Of a stretch of 64,000 bases of DNA, positions 46,881 to 58,365 are shown in pieces. Under the pieces are notes generated by a model. The model did not search any database. It had not been told where the DNA came from and worked only from the letters and a program-made list of their open reading frames with translations. How positions within the stretch are numbered: the stretch's first letter is position 1; the number at the start of each line of letters is the position of its first letter. The position numbers and the translations under genes were made by a program. Origin of the DNA: Tretioscincus oriximinensis. Taxonomy: Eukaryota; Chordata; Lepidosauria; Squamata; Gymnophthalmidae. Location of the stretch: assembly GCA_022410635.1 (NCBI GenBank), contig JAJVDF010000250.1, positions 863,478 through 927,477 of the forward strand. Direction: 5' to 3'.

Positions 46881-49800
46881 GTGAGTGTGCAAACGGGGTG
46901 GATGTGTCTCCCCTGGGGCAAAGAGGCGACTCGCGACTGCCTTTTCGCTTCCCCCTGCTGCCTCCTCTCACCTGGATTCTGCCGTCTCCCCACAGTCCCT
47001 GCTTGGCTCCTGTGCCTCGGCTCCGCTGTCCGGCATGGGGGTCCCGAAGGACGGGCAGGAACACAGGCCGCCAACTCCCCTTGGGCCTGAAGGTCTGGCC
47101 AGGGGCAAGCGGGGTTACCAAAAAGAAAGAGTTGCATCTGCTAACAGTTCCTCTTTGGCACACCCAGTAAAGACGCAGCGTTGCTGTTCTGCATTTTCTG
47201 ATAACCCTGTGTGTGAGGAGTGTAGTTAAGCAACATAGAGGCTCATAGTCTGATCTAGACAGATGCACAGGAAAGGAATCGAAAACAAGTCAGCAAATGT
47301 TGTTTTGCCTCTTTATAAATCTGTGGTGAGGCCACATTTGGAATTCTGTGTTCAATTCTGGTCACCACATCTCAAGAGGGATATTTTGGAACTGGAGAAG
47401 GTGCAGAAGAGGGCAACAAAAATGATCAAGGGTCTGGAGCACCTCCCTTACGAAGTCAGGCTGCAACGTCTGGGACTCTTCAGCCTTGAAAGGAGACGTT
47501 TGAGGGCTGATCTGATTGAAGTGTACAAAATCATGCATGGGATCGACAGGGTGAATAGAGAAAAAAATGTTTTCTCTATCACACAACACAAGGACCAGAG
47601 GGCACTCCTTGAAACTGTTGGGTAGAAAAGTGAGAACAGACAAAGGGAAGTATTTTTTCACCAAGAGGGTCATCAGCCTGTGGAATTTACTTCCTGAAGA
47701 GGTAGTAGTAGCCAACAGCTTGGATAGTTTCAAGACAGGACTAGACAGGTTTATGGACATCAGGGGTATAAATGGATACTAGGATAGTTGTCTGGATGTC
47801 GCCTCTCGGATGGAACAACAGGCAGTACTCCTGAAATGCCATTTGCAGGGAGTCATGAACAGGTGCATATTTTGCTTTCCTCTGTTTGGACTGCCCAGGT
47901 GCAGCTGGTGGGCCTCTGTGTGACACAGAATGCTGGACTTGATGGGCTGTGGCCTGATCCAGTATGGCTCTTCTTATGTTCTTATGTTCTTCTTCTGTGC
48001 TAGAAAGGAATCGAACAGGACCTGATGCCCCTTAGACCCATTTCTGGAATAGAATCAGTGCCTATGGCCTGGCTTTTGGCTGAGAAACTGCTGTCCCTTC
48101 CCAATTTTTAAGAAGTGACTTTTTTAACATGTGAATTATGTTTTTGTTGTTCACTGCCCTGAGACCTTAGAGTATAGGGCGGTATAAAATATAAATAAAT
48201 AAATAAATAATAGGGCAGCTGGAGCCTAAGAGGTCACAGTTAAGATTGTCATTCAATCATAGAAGATTCCTGCATGGCATTAGGCAAGTGACTGTGGCAC
48301 CAAAGCTCCAAAAGCTTGAAAATAGTGGAAGTATCAAAGTTCATCCCTTCAGGACTGGAACAGAAAAGACTAGAGTAATACAGTGTCCATCAATAAGTTA
48401 ATTAACATGTTTTGGAAACGCTGGCAGTAAAACAGCCCCTTATGAAGTGTGCATAAATGGTCCAAGGAATGTGGGAAAAGGTTTTGCATATTGATAAGTT
48501 CCTAGATTTAATGTGTACGTAGTTTACTTTGGCAAAATAAATAAAATCAAGTATTGCTAACAGACATACAGTTTAAGGGCTCCAGTTTCAGAACCTTTCT
48601 GGTTGTGATAAAAAGTGTGTAACAGTCCTTTCAGTAAACATAACTAGCATTACAATGTTTTCTGTTTAGGTTTCAGACAAAAATCATCACACAGTTTCCT
48701 CAACCGGCCTGACAATCCAAAATTAGCTTATAATAAGCTCAAAGGCAAGAATCCTGGAGTTGTTTTCCTTCCAGGTCTTTTTTCTAATATGAATGGTACA
48801 AAGGCACTTGCAATTGAAGAATACTGCAGATCTGTTGGCCATGCTTTTGTAAGGTAGGTATTAATTGAAAAATTCTGATACAATTATGCTATTTTTATTT
48901 AATTTTTCTTGATGTTATTAATGTAATTACATTTTTACTTTTCAGTAATTGCATTTCTGAATATAGATGGGGTTCCCTAGCTATCTTCCTGTAAGCAGAA
49001 AATGTAGGTGGGATTCTGTGTTGGTTGACTAAAGAGGCATTGTCTCAGGGATAGCTGCGCCTGGGAGCTGTGGTCGCCAGGGCAGGACTCTGCGCAGGCT
49101 CGGCAGAAGTAATGATGGGAAACCACTTGAGAAACTGTACATTCATGAGTTTTCCTGCCAATTCTGGAGCCTATACGAGGGAGAAACTCCAGGATCCAAG
49201 TTTCTCTTTCTTCCCAGGCCCCACCCACTTTATGGTACCTTTTGCTATGTTGGGACATGTGACTTCCAACCCCACCCCTTTTTTGTCACATGGAAGTAAT
49301 CATGTGACCAAAAAGGGATGGGGCTAGAAGTCACATGACTCAAAATGGCCAGGGCTGGAAGTACCCCCTGCTGCTTGGACTGCATTTCCCAGCAGGACCC
49401 ATACAACAACAGCTTTGTTGCACCCTACATACATTTGGGCCTTTGCTGCTGCTGCTACCAGCTTTATGAAGCTGCTGTTTATCCAAGTTTGTAATTGTGT
49501 AATTAGTACTTGTCATTGTGAAAAAACAGCATAAAAAGCAGACAGAAATACAACTAAGAACAATAAAACTGGAAACAGAAATTCTGCTTTGTTGATAAAC
49601 ACTACCCCATCTATATTTGCAATATTTTTTGAGTGTAGCTTTTGTAAATATATAGTTTTACTGAGACACCTCTGTTGATCAATTTGACAGGTTTGATTAC
49701 AGAGGCTGCGGAAGCTCAGAAGGGGATATTAAGGAGTGTACATTAGGAAAATGGCGGAAGGATGTTCTTTCAGTACTGGATGAACTTACAGAAGGACCAC

Positions 49801-51848
49801 AGGTTGATTGTCTCATCATTTTAAAAAATAGCCTAATATTTACGTAGCTAGACATGTCAGTGTTATATCAAAATGGGGAACTATTTCATTAAATAGATAT
49901 AGGAGAAAGAGAAAATATGGACACTATTTGTGGTATAGTTCGTAACTGTATGTAATTGTGTATAACTGGGCTTTTAGAAATAAAAGGTTTAGAGCATTCT
50001 TTAAAGTGATAAATCGCAGGGAAAAAGTAATGTTTAATTTTCACAACATGCCAAGATTCTAAATATCTTGCACAGTGTTACTATTTTTTGTCATCAAAAG
50101 TTATACAACTTCATTTATTTGGACAATCTATGTTACTTTAAAAACAAACAAACAAGCAGTCCAAATGTTTCTCCTATTAAAAAATTCAGAAATATGTCAA
50201 GAGGACAGATCTTCCAGGGAAATTCCACTAGATCTAAAATTGATGAGAATGTTTTAATTTTGCTATCTTTTTTAGCAGTTACGAGAGAAGACATCTGAAA
50301 TGAAAGTGTTCTTGTTGATAGCCCTAAACCTACTTACTAGCTTCTTCTCTTAAGATGCAACAGGCATCTTTATTATATATACTTGGACAGTCGAGGGTGG
50401 ATGCATGTATTTACCATAACCTTTGCTGAGGAAACAGCTTTTCCTCTCCATTTTTAAATACTGTTTTTGATTTTAGTGGGTTCACCTAATGTTTGAATTC
50501 ACTATTTTTAACCCTATTGTAAGGATTCAGATGGCATTTTTAATCTTCTGGCATACTTCACTATGGTGGTACAAAGTTAAACACAGATGTTACATGATCT
50601 CTCTCTATAATAGAAGACTACTAACCAGGGATTGTTTCAAATTAAGATTTTAGTTGGTTCCAGTTTGGGTGGATGGATGATGCTTCATGCTGCAATAGCC
50701 CGTCCAGAAAAAGTGGCTGCCTTAGTTGGAATAGCAGTAGCTGCAGATCATTTAGTAGCAACTTTTCAACAACTTCCTGTAGAGGTAAGGAGAAAGGTTT
50801 GTTTTTGTTAGAGCAGTAGTTCATTAGATGTTCATTTCAGGTGGAGAAAAAGCACAAGACAAAACATTTCCCTTGGGGCTCAAGATTCATCTTATATTAC
50901 AAATTCTATTAAAGTTGTTTTTTAGTATTTGACATTATCAAAATGAGTCAGACAAACAACTAAATTAATGGTGTTTTTAAAGACTGATTGGCTTTTTTGC
51001 ATTAAATCTATAGTTGTAGGGTTCCAATTGATTAGTCTAGTCATTTAATAATTTAAAGCCAATGAAAGTTTATTTGGAACTTTAGTACTGGCCACATGCA
51101 TACAGCATGAACTGTGCATGTTCAAATAAGTATATCATATGCTGCCCCATGATATGCTGCCCAATAATTAGGGAGAGAAAGTCTTAGCAAGTATGCACAG
51201 TAATGGCTCACTGATGTACCCTTAGAAGAGATGATCACCCTGTGCTTCACATTTAAACCCCCCCCCCCCCCATTCTAACCTGTAATAGTTTTGCTCTGTA
51301 AAAATAAGTGCTGCTTACTTCAGTTGTCAATGATAGCAGATGGTAATTGTTGTTGTTGTTGTTNTTATTATTGCTTGAATCTCCTCTTTGCTCCTGTTCA
51401 TTTTTGAAATACAATGCAGATATTAGATAAAAATTAAAAAATTGCCTAGTGACAGAACTGAAATTATTCTTGATCTTTTTTAGTGAGTCAATCTTTTGTG
51501 TGTTAAACCTCCTAGGTGAAAAAAGAAGTAGAAGAAAAAGGTGAGTGGAAAATGCCAACCAAGCATAATGAAGAAGGCTTTTATTCTGTGCCATATGAAC
51601 TCATTCAGGAAGCAGAGAACCACTGTGTGCTAAGCAGTCCTCTTCCCATCAAGTGCCCTGTCAGACTCATTCACGGTATGAAAGATGACGATATCCCATG
51701 GCAGATATCCTTAAAGGTTGCGGAGCACGTGGTCAGTACCGATGTGGATATCATTTTTCGCAAGTCTGGTCAACACAGGATGAAAGAAAAGGATGATATC
51801 AAACTTATAGTGTACACTGTAGAAGACTTGATTGAAGAGCTAACCTAG
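46799..51848 (+). CDS. ABHD10: ABHD10, mitochondrial serine hydrolase, complete (5 exons)
   Basis: ABHD10 is an alpha/beta-hydrolase of the mitochondrial matrix. From the literature it removes S-palmitoyl groups (PRDX5 is a known substrate) and cleaves acyl-glucuronides. Five exons join in frame to 282 codons and a TAG. The nucleophile elbow is G130-S-S132-L-G134. Asp229 lies in HGMKDDD and His259 in KSGQHRM. These triad positions sit exactly 20 residues before human Ser152, Asp249 and His279, so only the N-terminus is shorter. The first 27 residues are Arg-containing and nearly free of acids, as expected for a mitochondrial presequence. The gene lies about 6.3 kb downstream of PHLDB2 on the same strand. 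Confidence 0.96.
47265..47995 (+). mobile_element. CR1 LINE fragment with reverse transcriptase C-terminus
   Basis: The frame reads [20 protein letters not shown], then [20 protein letters not shown] and [20 protein letters not shown]. This is the conserved C-terminal region of CR1 ORF2. It is followed by the 3' region ending in tandem atgttctt units. It lies in ABHD10 intron 1, sense orientation, and is one of the least decayed LINEs here. Confidence 0.85.
48105..48212 (+). mobile_element. L2-type LINE 3' tail
   Basis: It reads tcactgccctgagaccttag, agtatagggcggtataaaat and then (AAAT)n. Confidence 0.65.
48670..48853 (+). CDS. ABHD10: ABHD10 exon 2
   Basis: The acceptor is ttctgtttag and the donor is tgtaag|gtaggt. 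It is 184 bp, phase 1 to 2. The peptide [20 protein letters not shown] leads to [20 protein letters not shown]. The LPG(L)-xSxMNG segment carries the oxyanion-hole region of the hydrolase fold. Confidence 0.95.
48968..49620 (+). repeat. Unclassified repeat, copy 2 (longer)
   Basis: It is collinear with the two halves of the repeat at 45085-46000. It contains a palindromic stretch around atgtgacttccaacccc and its inverted form tagaagtcacatgac. It lies in ABHD10 intron 2. I know no family name. Confidence 0.6.
49691..49802 (+). CDS. ABHD10: ABHD10 exon 3
   Basis: The acceptor is caatttgacag and the donor is ccacag|gttgat. It is 112 bp, phase 2 to 0. The peptide [20 protein letters not shown] continues [17 protein letters not shown]. 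The DYxGxGxS motif is conserved in this subfamily. Confidence 0.94.
50647..50784 (+). CDS. ABHD10: ABHD10 exon 4 (nucleophile elbow)
   Basis: The acceptor is ttcaaattaag and the donor is gtagag|gtaagg. It has 46 codons and is phase 0-0. The peptide [20 protein letters not shown] contains the G-x-S-x-G nucleophile (Ser132). Confidence 0.96.
51516..51848 (+). CDS. ABHD10: ABHD10 exon 5 (Asp, His and stop)
   Basis: The acceptor is aacctcctag. It has 110 codons and a TAG at 51846-51848. It contains [20 protein letters not shown] (Asp229) and [20 protein letters not shown] (His259), the last two triad members. It ends DLIEELT, slightly shorter than the human tail. Confidence 0.97.
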   Translation: MKKEVEEKGEWKMPTKHNEEGFYSVPYELIQEAENHCVLSSPLPIKCPVRLIHGMKDDDIPWQISLKVAEHVVSTDVDIIFRKSGQHRMKEKDDIKLIVYTVEDLIEELT

Positions 51849-52245
51849 CGTACCTCATGGCAGAAGAAATGAGTTTGTACTTGGCTGTATTGCTCGGTTT
51901 AGGGGAGAAAGAATTCAAAACATTTTTGGGGTAACTCTTCATCTGAAAGGCCCTAGAGCTTTACATTTCTTCCTTCCTTCTTCCCTATCCTTCTATCATT
52001 TCTGTTTGTAAAGTATACCTGTACTGATAATGCTGCATTTGCACAGAGGATAAAATGTGAAGAAAATGCTGCTGTGTTTAAACCACTTTTAACTATAAGC
52101 CACCATTGACTCTTTTATGCAATATTTGTTTCCTGTGTTTTGCCACAATCAGATTTCTTTTTGTGCCAATAATTTCTGTTTTGTATTAACTGTAAAGCTC
52201 TTACATTCTTTTACATACCTTAAAATAAATACACATTACTGTATT
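51849..52245 (+). other. ABHD10: ABHD10 3' untranslated region
   Basis: An AATAAA at 52224-52229 follows about 375 bp of non-coding sequence, so the transcript probably ends near 52245. A second AATAAA at 53725 could serve a longer form. Confidence 0.55.
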
Positions 52246-53178
52246 TTTCCCATCTCTTCTTGTGAAATGCAAGTTATCAGTCCAGGCTCCCCAGAAATAT
52301 ATATGATAACCTTATGCAATGTGCATTGATCCTGGTATGCATTAATATAACTGAGTTTGCTAGGGGTTAAAAATGAAGGGGAAAATGTGTTTCATGCTGA
52401 TTTATTTAAAATGAATTACATTTATTCATAAGCAGTTTTACCTTTACTTATTTAGACTCAGAAACAAAAGCATGTTCATCACTTAAAAAGTACATTTTGC
52501 AGCTAAAAAAGAGCAATTGCAACAGATCATTTACTAGATACACAAACACACGAAGTAAAAAACTTCATTTGAAATAAATGGATCTTAATTTCAAATATGG
52601 TTGTACTGATAAGTACACTACTAACATGTTGACAGAGCTAATCAAGATTGCTAAAGTACTGGCTTCTTGGCATTTTTCAAAGTGAATTTCAGCCAGCTGT
52701 CTTATGTTTTGTAAATGTTGCATTTATTAATGGTGAAGATCTTGAGGCTTTTCCATAAGGTTGAGAATTCTTTCTTTTAAGTAATTGCTGTGTCTTACGT
52801 CCTACCACCTTAAATTTTGTTTTTTACTCGGAAATAATATGTGCATGTATGCGTGCATATGTATTCTGGGAAAGAATGTTAGTAGTTTTCTCATAGTTCT
52901 TCAGATTTCATATGTCATCTATTGGGTAACAAGAAACAGGTTTGATGCTATTATTTGATGGAAAGATTGATCCTTAAAGCCAGGTATTGGAATTTTTTTA
53001 TGAAATAAGACATAACAGTTAAAGTTCTGACTATTATGATTATTATCCAACATGTTACCTTACATAAAAGTTCCCCTGTGACCATCAATATAGAAGGAAT
53101 CAATATATTTTATTCAAAAGTATATCTTTTGAATAATGAGGCAATCACTGCATTTCTACAAGCATATGAAAGGCATGA
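52246..53178. other. Intergenic, nothing recognised
   Basis: It is AT-rich sequence downstream of ABHD10. I see no exon, RNA gene or clear repeat. Confidence 0.5.
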
Positions 53179-53186
53179 GTTATACA

Positions 53187-53619
53187 CAGGGCTTTTTTTG
53201 TGCCGGAACGCGCCGGAACGCAGTACCGGCACCTTTTATTTAGGCGGGCAGTGTGTGTGTGTGTTACATTACCTTACTTATCGCCCCCCCGCCCGCCTAA
53301 ATAAAAGGTGCTGGTACTGCAGCGTTTAGGCGGGCAGGGGGCAGCGTTAGCGGCGGGGGGTGGTAGCAGTGGCGGTGGCCGCCGCTAACACCGTCCCCCG
53401 CTAACGCCACCCTCCCCCCGCCTGCCTAAATAAAAGGTGCCGGTACTGCAGCGTTTAGGCGGGCGGGTGGGTGTGTGTGTTAGCGGCCCGCCCCCCGGTA
53501 CAAACCGGGGGGCGGCGTTAGTACCGGGGGCGGGCCGGGCCGCTAACACCACCACCACCACCACTCGCCCGCCTAAACGCTGCAGTACCGGCACCTTTTT
53601 TTCTGGAAAAAAAGCACTG
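53187..53619. mobile_element. hAT-type element with nested GC-rich inverted repeats
   Basis: The ends are CAGGGCTTTTTTTGTG and, inverted, CAGTGCTTTTTTTCC. Exact 8 bp duplications, gttataca, lie at 53179-53186 and 53620-53627. Inside, a unit of the form aaggtgccggtactgcagcg + tttaggcgggc occurs four times in alternating orientations. It has no transposase. Confidence 0.82.
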
Positions 53620-54530
53620 GTTATACATGTCATCCGAATAGATTACTAATTTTTTAAAATTTCCAGGCATTCCACTGATACTGCCTTTTCCTTTTGCTGT
53701 GGTTATCTGTATGTAAAGTTTTAAAATAAAGACTTCTCATAAACCACCACCTCAGCAGGCTATTCCCTCTGAGGATCTTTGCAACAGGGAGTCCCCATAA
53801 AGTGCCTTGTGGATTCTCAATAGCTCTAGGGATAAGCCTGCTTTAATTGTTAGGTAGTGTATGTGGTTTAGAAGCTGTGAGAAACGTGAGACTGCATGTC
53901 TACACAAGTCTGAGTGACCTGAGGATGAACTTGCAGAATAAAGTAAGCACAGATTGATCTCACACCTGTAGACATGTGGATCACAGATTTTTGTGACAGC
54001 TGCATAACAAAACTTAGGAAATACTGTCCTCATTTTTTTTGATGCTACATGAAATGTAAAGGGTACAGCTGCTAAAATCTGTGCCATGTGCGTTGTTTGG
54101 CTATACGACTTTGCTACTTCTGCTGAGTTAAGATTGTTCAAAATTGACAACCTGCATGGAGTTTGAAAAAAATTGACTAACATGAACTGAAGTATCACAG
54201 GGGCTTTTTGGATTTTCCTGTTACTCAAGTAATCTGATATAATTTATTTGTATCTCTACTATTAAAAGATGCAGTATTCTGAAGTGTGCTTCCTATACTA
54301 TTGTAACTGGAAAGTTGTTATGGCATGTTGAGGATCATGTTTGTACAAAAGTTTGGATGAGGTGGGTATTTAGGTAGGGAAGGAAAAGTTAATTTAATTT
54401 GCTTATATTTCACAAATCTGCAGCTGGTTGGTAGAAAAAAATATGAAAGATAATAACAAAACTGATCACTTTGAAAAAGATGTGGGAAAGTAATAAAAAG
54501 CACCATTCCAGAAATACAAAAAAAAATGGT

Positions 54531-54764
54531 TCATCTCTGGTTATTGTCTTGAAACACCTTTATGAATAAAGATTGATGAGTGGGGTTCATGTCCACATCT
54601 GTCTGGTTCGCTGGTGGATAATGAGGACATGCAGGTTCTGCTGCCTTGATTACAGAGGAAAGTCTTCTCTGGATGTTGTTACACTGCAGTCGTGCATTAA
54701 GCTCTGAGTAACTTTTCAGCTCCAGTTGTGTTGCCACCCTTTTACTTTCACCTGAAATATTCAT
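54531..54764 (-). other. Unidentified minus-strand open frame, possible exon or retrocopy
   Basis: It has 77 codons. A candidate acceptor atgaatatttcag precedes GESKRVATQLELKSYSELNA, and the frame ends FIKVFQDNNQR and a TGA. Upstream in the same frame a TGA separates it from a further Met-initiated stretch. Composition looks protein-like, but I cannot name a family. It could be a terminal exon, a decayed retrocopy or chance. Confidence 0.3.
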
Positions 54765-55497
54765 TTTTCAGCTACTGGAAACTGAACCAGGACTTCCTTC
54801 ATGACTATTGAACCACTTAGTATTGTTTTTATTACTCATACTGTAAACTTTTTAATAGAAAAGGATTCACAGATGTTTTCAGGAAGTTTTACAACTTTTA
54901 TTAAGAAAGGAGAGCAATAAACATGGCAGTATTTATAGTGCTTGTTCCTTTTTACATAAAAACTGCACAGAAACTATAAGAACACAAGTAATGTTTTTCT
55001 TAGTGTTACTAAAAGAAGATGGTTAGAAGAGAAAACTGATTTGTACTGTTAAAATACGGCATTTTGTAAGGTGGATCTTTCTATTTGCATTCTTGTTTAA
55101 GATCATTCAATTATATTTAAGTAAATACTTAAATATAATAACAATTCAAATGTATAATGAAAAACTGGATATTCTGCATCCAGACAGGAAGAGTAGGCAC
55201 ATTTTTTGTAGCGATTGTTTTTCTGCCAAAGATAAGATTGCTGTAATCCCTGGGTTTCATTTAAATTCTCATAATATCTTTAGCTGTAGTAGATTGCATT
55301 ATGCTCCTGATACAAAATCCTGTACATTATTTTCCTCCTGTAGATTTCTCTATAAAATAAAAGTGTTAATTTAAATTACAGAAATTAAAAGTAGATAACG
55401 AAAGCTGCTTGAGATAATACGTTCAGCCACTGAATTCTTTATATTTTACTCTTAATTTTGACATGGAATATGCAATGTGCATAGCCAAAACGTTCAT

Positions 55498-55590
55498 TTA
55501 TTCAGGAATTTATACCCTAACTTTCACCACAGATCCCAGGGCAGGATGATTAAAAGCAACACAAAAAATACATTTGTAAAATGTAATCTG
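55498..55590 (-). mobile_element. L2-type tail, degraded
   Basis: It contains aggaatttataccctaactt and cacagatcccagggcaggat. Confidence 0.4.
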
Positions 55591-55943
55591 GGGTAAAGTG
55601 ATATTTTCCCAGTGGTGGGCCAAACACATTTATAAACATTCCAAGCTTTAGTAGTGTGATGAAATAGAATTAAAAGTATTTTTTAAAGAAAAACAATCAC
55701 TTTTGTCCTTTAGGTCAGCACTTTTCTGTTTGCAACCTTTCAGTTGTTCAATGTAATTTTTTTCCTCCTATCAGGATGTTTCACTGTTTTTAACCAGCTT
55801 TGGGATGAAGTTATTTATAGTCCCACTGGATAATAAGAATTTGTCCTTTTGACATTTCTAATTTCACTGTAGTTTTATATGTTATCCTTCTTAGTGTTAA
55901 GGGGTCACCATTCATGAAAGCATATGCTGAGCAGTATGATAAG

Positions 55944-56025
55944 TATACTGCTCAAAACAATTAAGGAAACACTTTAGCGTACACTGTTGTGTTAAAGTGT
56001 TCCCTTAATTGTTTTGAGCAGTATA
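55944..56025. mobile_element. Palindromic Tc1/mariner-type MITE, copy 3
   Basis: The inverted arms tatactgctcaaaacaatta and their complement surround a short GT-rich centre. Flanking TA is present. It is the best preserved of the three copies. Confidence 0.72.
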
Positions 56026-57014
56026 TTTACATCTCTCCTTCTGCCTATCAAGATATATATATATCCATATCTATAGAACTTGTGATTTCTCAACCCTAAA
56101 GTATGTTTCATCCATTTATTTCCCTATCAGGAAAACACATCCATCTTTGATGTGTGTGCCAAGATACTAAGTTTAAATTCTTACACAGAAGATTGAAGTC
56201 CAGCATACCCAAGGCTGCCATCTCAGAAATGCTACCTGACCGCCACAGGGCAACTTGATGAAATATACTAAGAGGCCTCGGTGCTTAGATGATCTATGGT
56301 ACTGAGAGAGAGAATGTAAATTTGTTAGGAACTGAGGGGTGTTTGGGAGCAAGTCAAACCTATATAAAAGTGACTGGTGGCATCTGAGCAAAAGGGAACC
56401 AGACAGCTGGCACTTACTACTAAAAAGGTTGGAGAGTAGCTTTTAAACATCCCTGGGGGAAAGCCAACACGAGCTGGGCAGTATCCAGTTTGAGAAATTG
56501 TACATTTGAAAGAGGAGGGTTNTGATTATGCAGATGGTGCTAAACAAAACGGGGAAGAGTGCATACAAGTGTCCATTTGTAATGCCAAGACAAAAAAGGG
56601 AACTAGAGTGCTTAGTGATGCGCATAAAAACTTGATCTTATTGGAACCTAATTGGGACTCAATGAACCGATGAAAACCAATCAGGTGCAGTAATCCCAGG
56701 TTGCAAACATTGCAGAAACGAAAGGAGGTGGTGCAGCCTTGTAAAGACTTCGAGATGTAATGTATTATTTTGTTAGACTTACAACTGAATTGGCTAAGAA
56801 CTCAGGGTTGCACTTTATACGGCTTCTGTGAGCTTCTAGAAAACGCAGTGTTAGTGAGGATGGCAGGTGCCATCCTTTGTGCTCTTATTACCCAGAAATG
56901 TTTTCCCTTTGAAATATAGGCTCAATGCAAAAACGTCCCTTAATGTGTCTTAAAGACACCTTTGATAGGTGTGAGGAAAGCTACATTGCACAAAACTGTT
57001 TGAGTCTTCCCTTC

Positions 57015-57900
57015 TTTACTCAAGATGCTGTTGTGAGTGAGTGGGCAACAAAGTGGCAAATGCACTTCAGCTTAAGCAAGTGCAAAGTCAGGCACATTAG
57101 GGCAAAGAACCTTAATTACTCCTACCAACTGATGGGAACCAAGCTTTCTGTGACAGCAGGAAAAGAATCTTGGGGTGTTGGTGTATAATTCAATGGAGGT
57201 GTCAACCCAGTGTGCAGCAGCAACAAAAAAAGCAAATTCAAATGTTAGGGAAATTAGGAAAGGAATTGAAAACAAGTCAGCAAGTGCCTTTTTATAAATC
57301 TGTGGTGAGGCCACATTTGTAATACTGCGTACAATTCTGGTCAACACATCTCAAAGGATATTGTGGAACCAGAGAAGGTGCAGAAAACTGCAACAAGAAT
57401 GATCAAGGGACTGGAACACCTATCTTATGAAATCCGGCTGCAATGTCTGGGCCTCTTCAGCATTTAAGAGAGACCTAATTGAAGTGTATAAACTCATGCA
57501 TGGGATGGATAAGGTGAATATAGAAACACTAGGACCAGGGGGCATTCCTTGAAACTGATGGGCAGAAGAGTGAGGACAAACAAAGGAAAGTATTTTTTTT
57601 CATCCAGAGGGGTCAACGGCCTGTGGAATTTACTTCCAGAAAGGTGTAGCTAGCCGCCTGGATTGCTTCAAGACGGGATTAGACAGGTTCATGGAAGCCA
57701 AGGGTATAAAGAGCTGCTAGGATGGATGTTTTGATACTGCCTCCAAGACGGAGCAACAACCAATATTCCTGAAATGCCATTTGCAGGGCATTTAGAACAA
57801 TTGCCTTCTGTTCCAGACTGCCCAGGTGCAATTAGTGGGCCACATGCTGGACTAGATGGGCTGCAGCCCGATTCAGCAGGGCTCCTCTTATGTTCTTTAG
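57015..57900 (+). mobile_element. CR1 LINE fragment, longest in the window
   Basis: The peptide ATKWQMHFSLSKCKVRHI matches the CR1 RT region with WQMxFxxxKC. A frameshifted continuation aligns with the copy at 47265 (gaaaacaagtcagcaagtgc; gaggccacatttgtaatact). It ends gctcctcttatgttcttt. Confidence 0.8.
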
Positions 57901-57939
57901 TCATAATTATGATGTTTCTTCTTATGTGATCATTGATAT

Positions 57940-58085
57940 TTAGGTTACCACAGGAAGTGGTGAGTTCTCCTTTGCTGGAAATTGTCAATTAGAGGCTGGA
58001 TATCCATCTATCTGGGATGGTTTAGTGAATCCTGCATTGAGCAGGGGGGTTGGACCTGANGATCCTGGAGGTCTCTTAATGATAA
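57940..58085 (+). mobile_element. CR1 3' fragment, different subfamily
   Basis: It reads ggttaccacaggaagtggtg, ggctggatatccatctatct and gggggttggacctgangatc. Confidence 0.6.
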
Positions 58086-58365
58086 GAGACTGAACATCCC
58101 TTAAGTATGGGTATGTATTGTTACCCCACANTGAGATTAGTCCAAAATACTAAGTCCTTTCTTTATTAGAGGGTTTCTGATTTCTTTTTTTCTGCTCTCT
58201 AGCTCATGTATTTGTATGCATCTCAAATACTAACTTATTTTCAGATCTGAAAAAGATTTTCCAGCTCCAAAAATGACTAGGAACACTGTACTGTACAAGA
58301 AAGATTTTTAAAAGAAATAAAATAGTGATTAAAAATTAGTGAACTGATTTTTAAATTGGATATGA

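Larger units (their letters stand above)
46690..47110. promoter_or_regulatory. ABHD10: CpG-rich promoter block of ABHD10
   Basis: GC content and CpG frequency rise abruptly here over the AT-rich surroundings. The block covers the NRF1-like sites, exon 1 and the start of intron 1. The transcription start is not determined. Confidence 0.65.

Noticed and set aside
46636..47268. Minus-strand open frame of 210 codons, and several overlapping frames, across the ABHD10 promoter
   Set aside because: High GC lowers stop frequency on all frames. The frames overlap exon 1 and show no domain.
49370..49395. Possible ZNF143-type motif gcatttcccagcagg
   Set aside because: Only the TCCCAG core matches; the ACTACAA half is absent.
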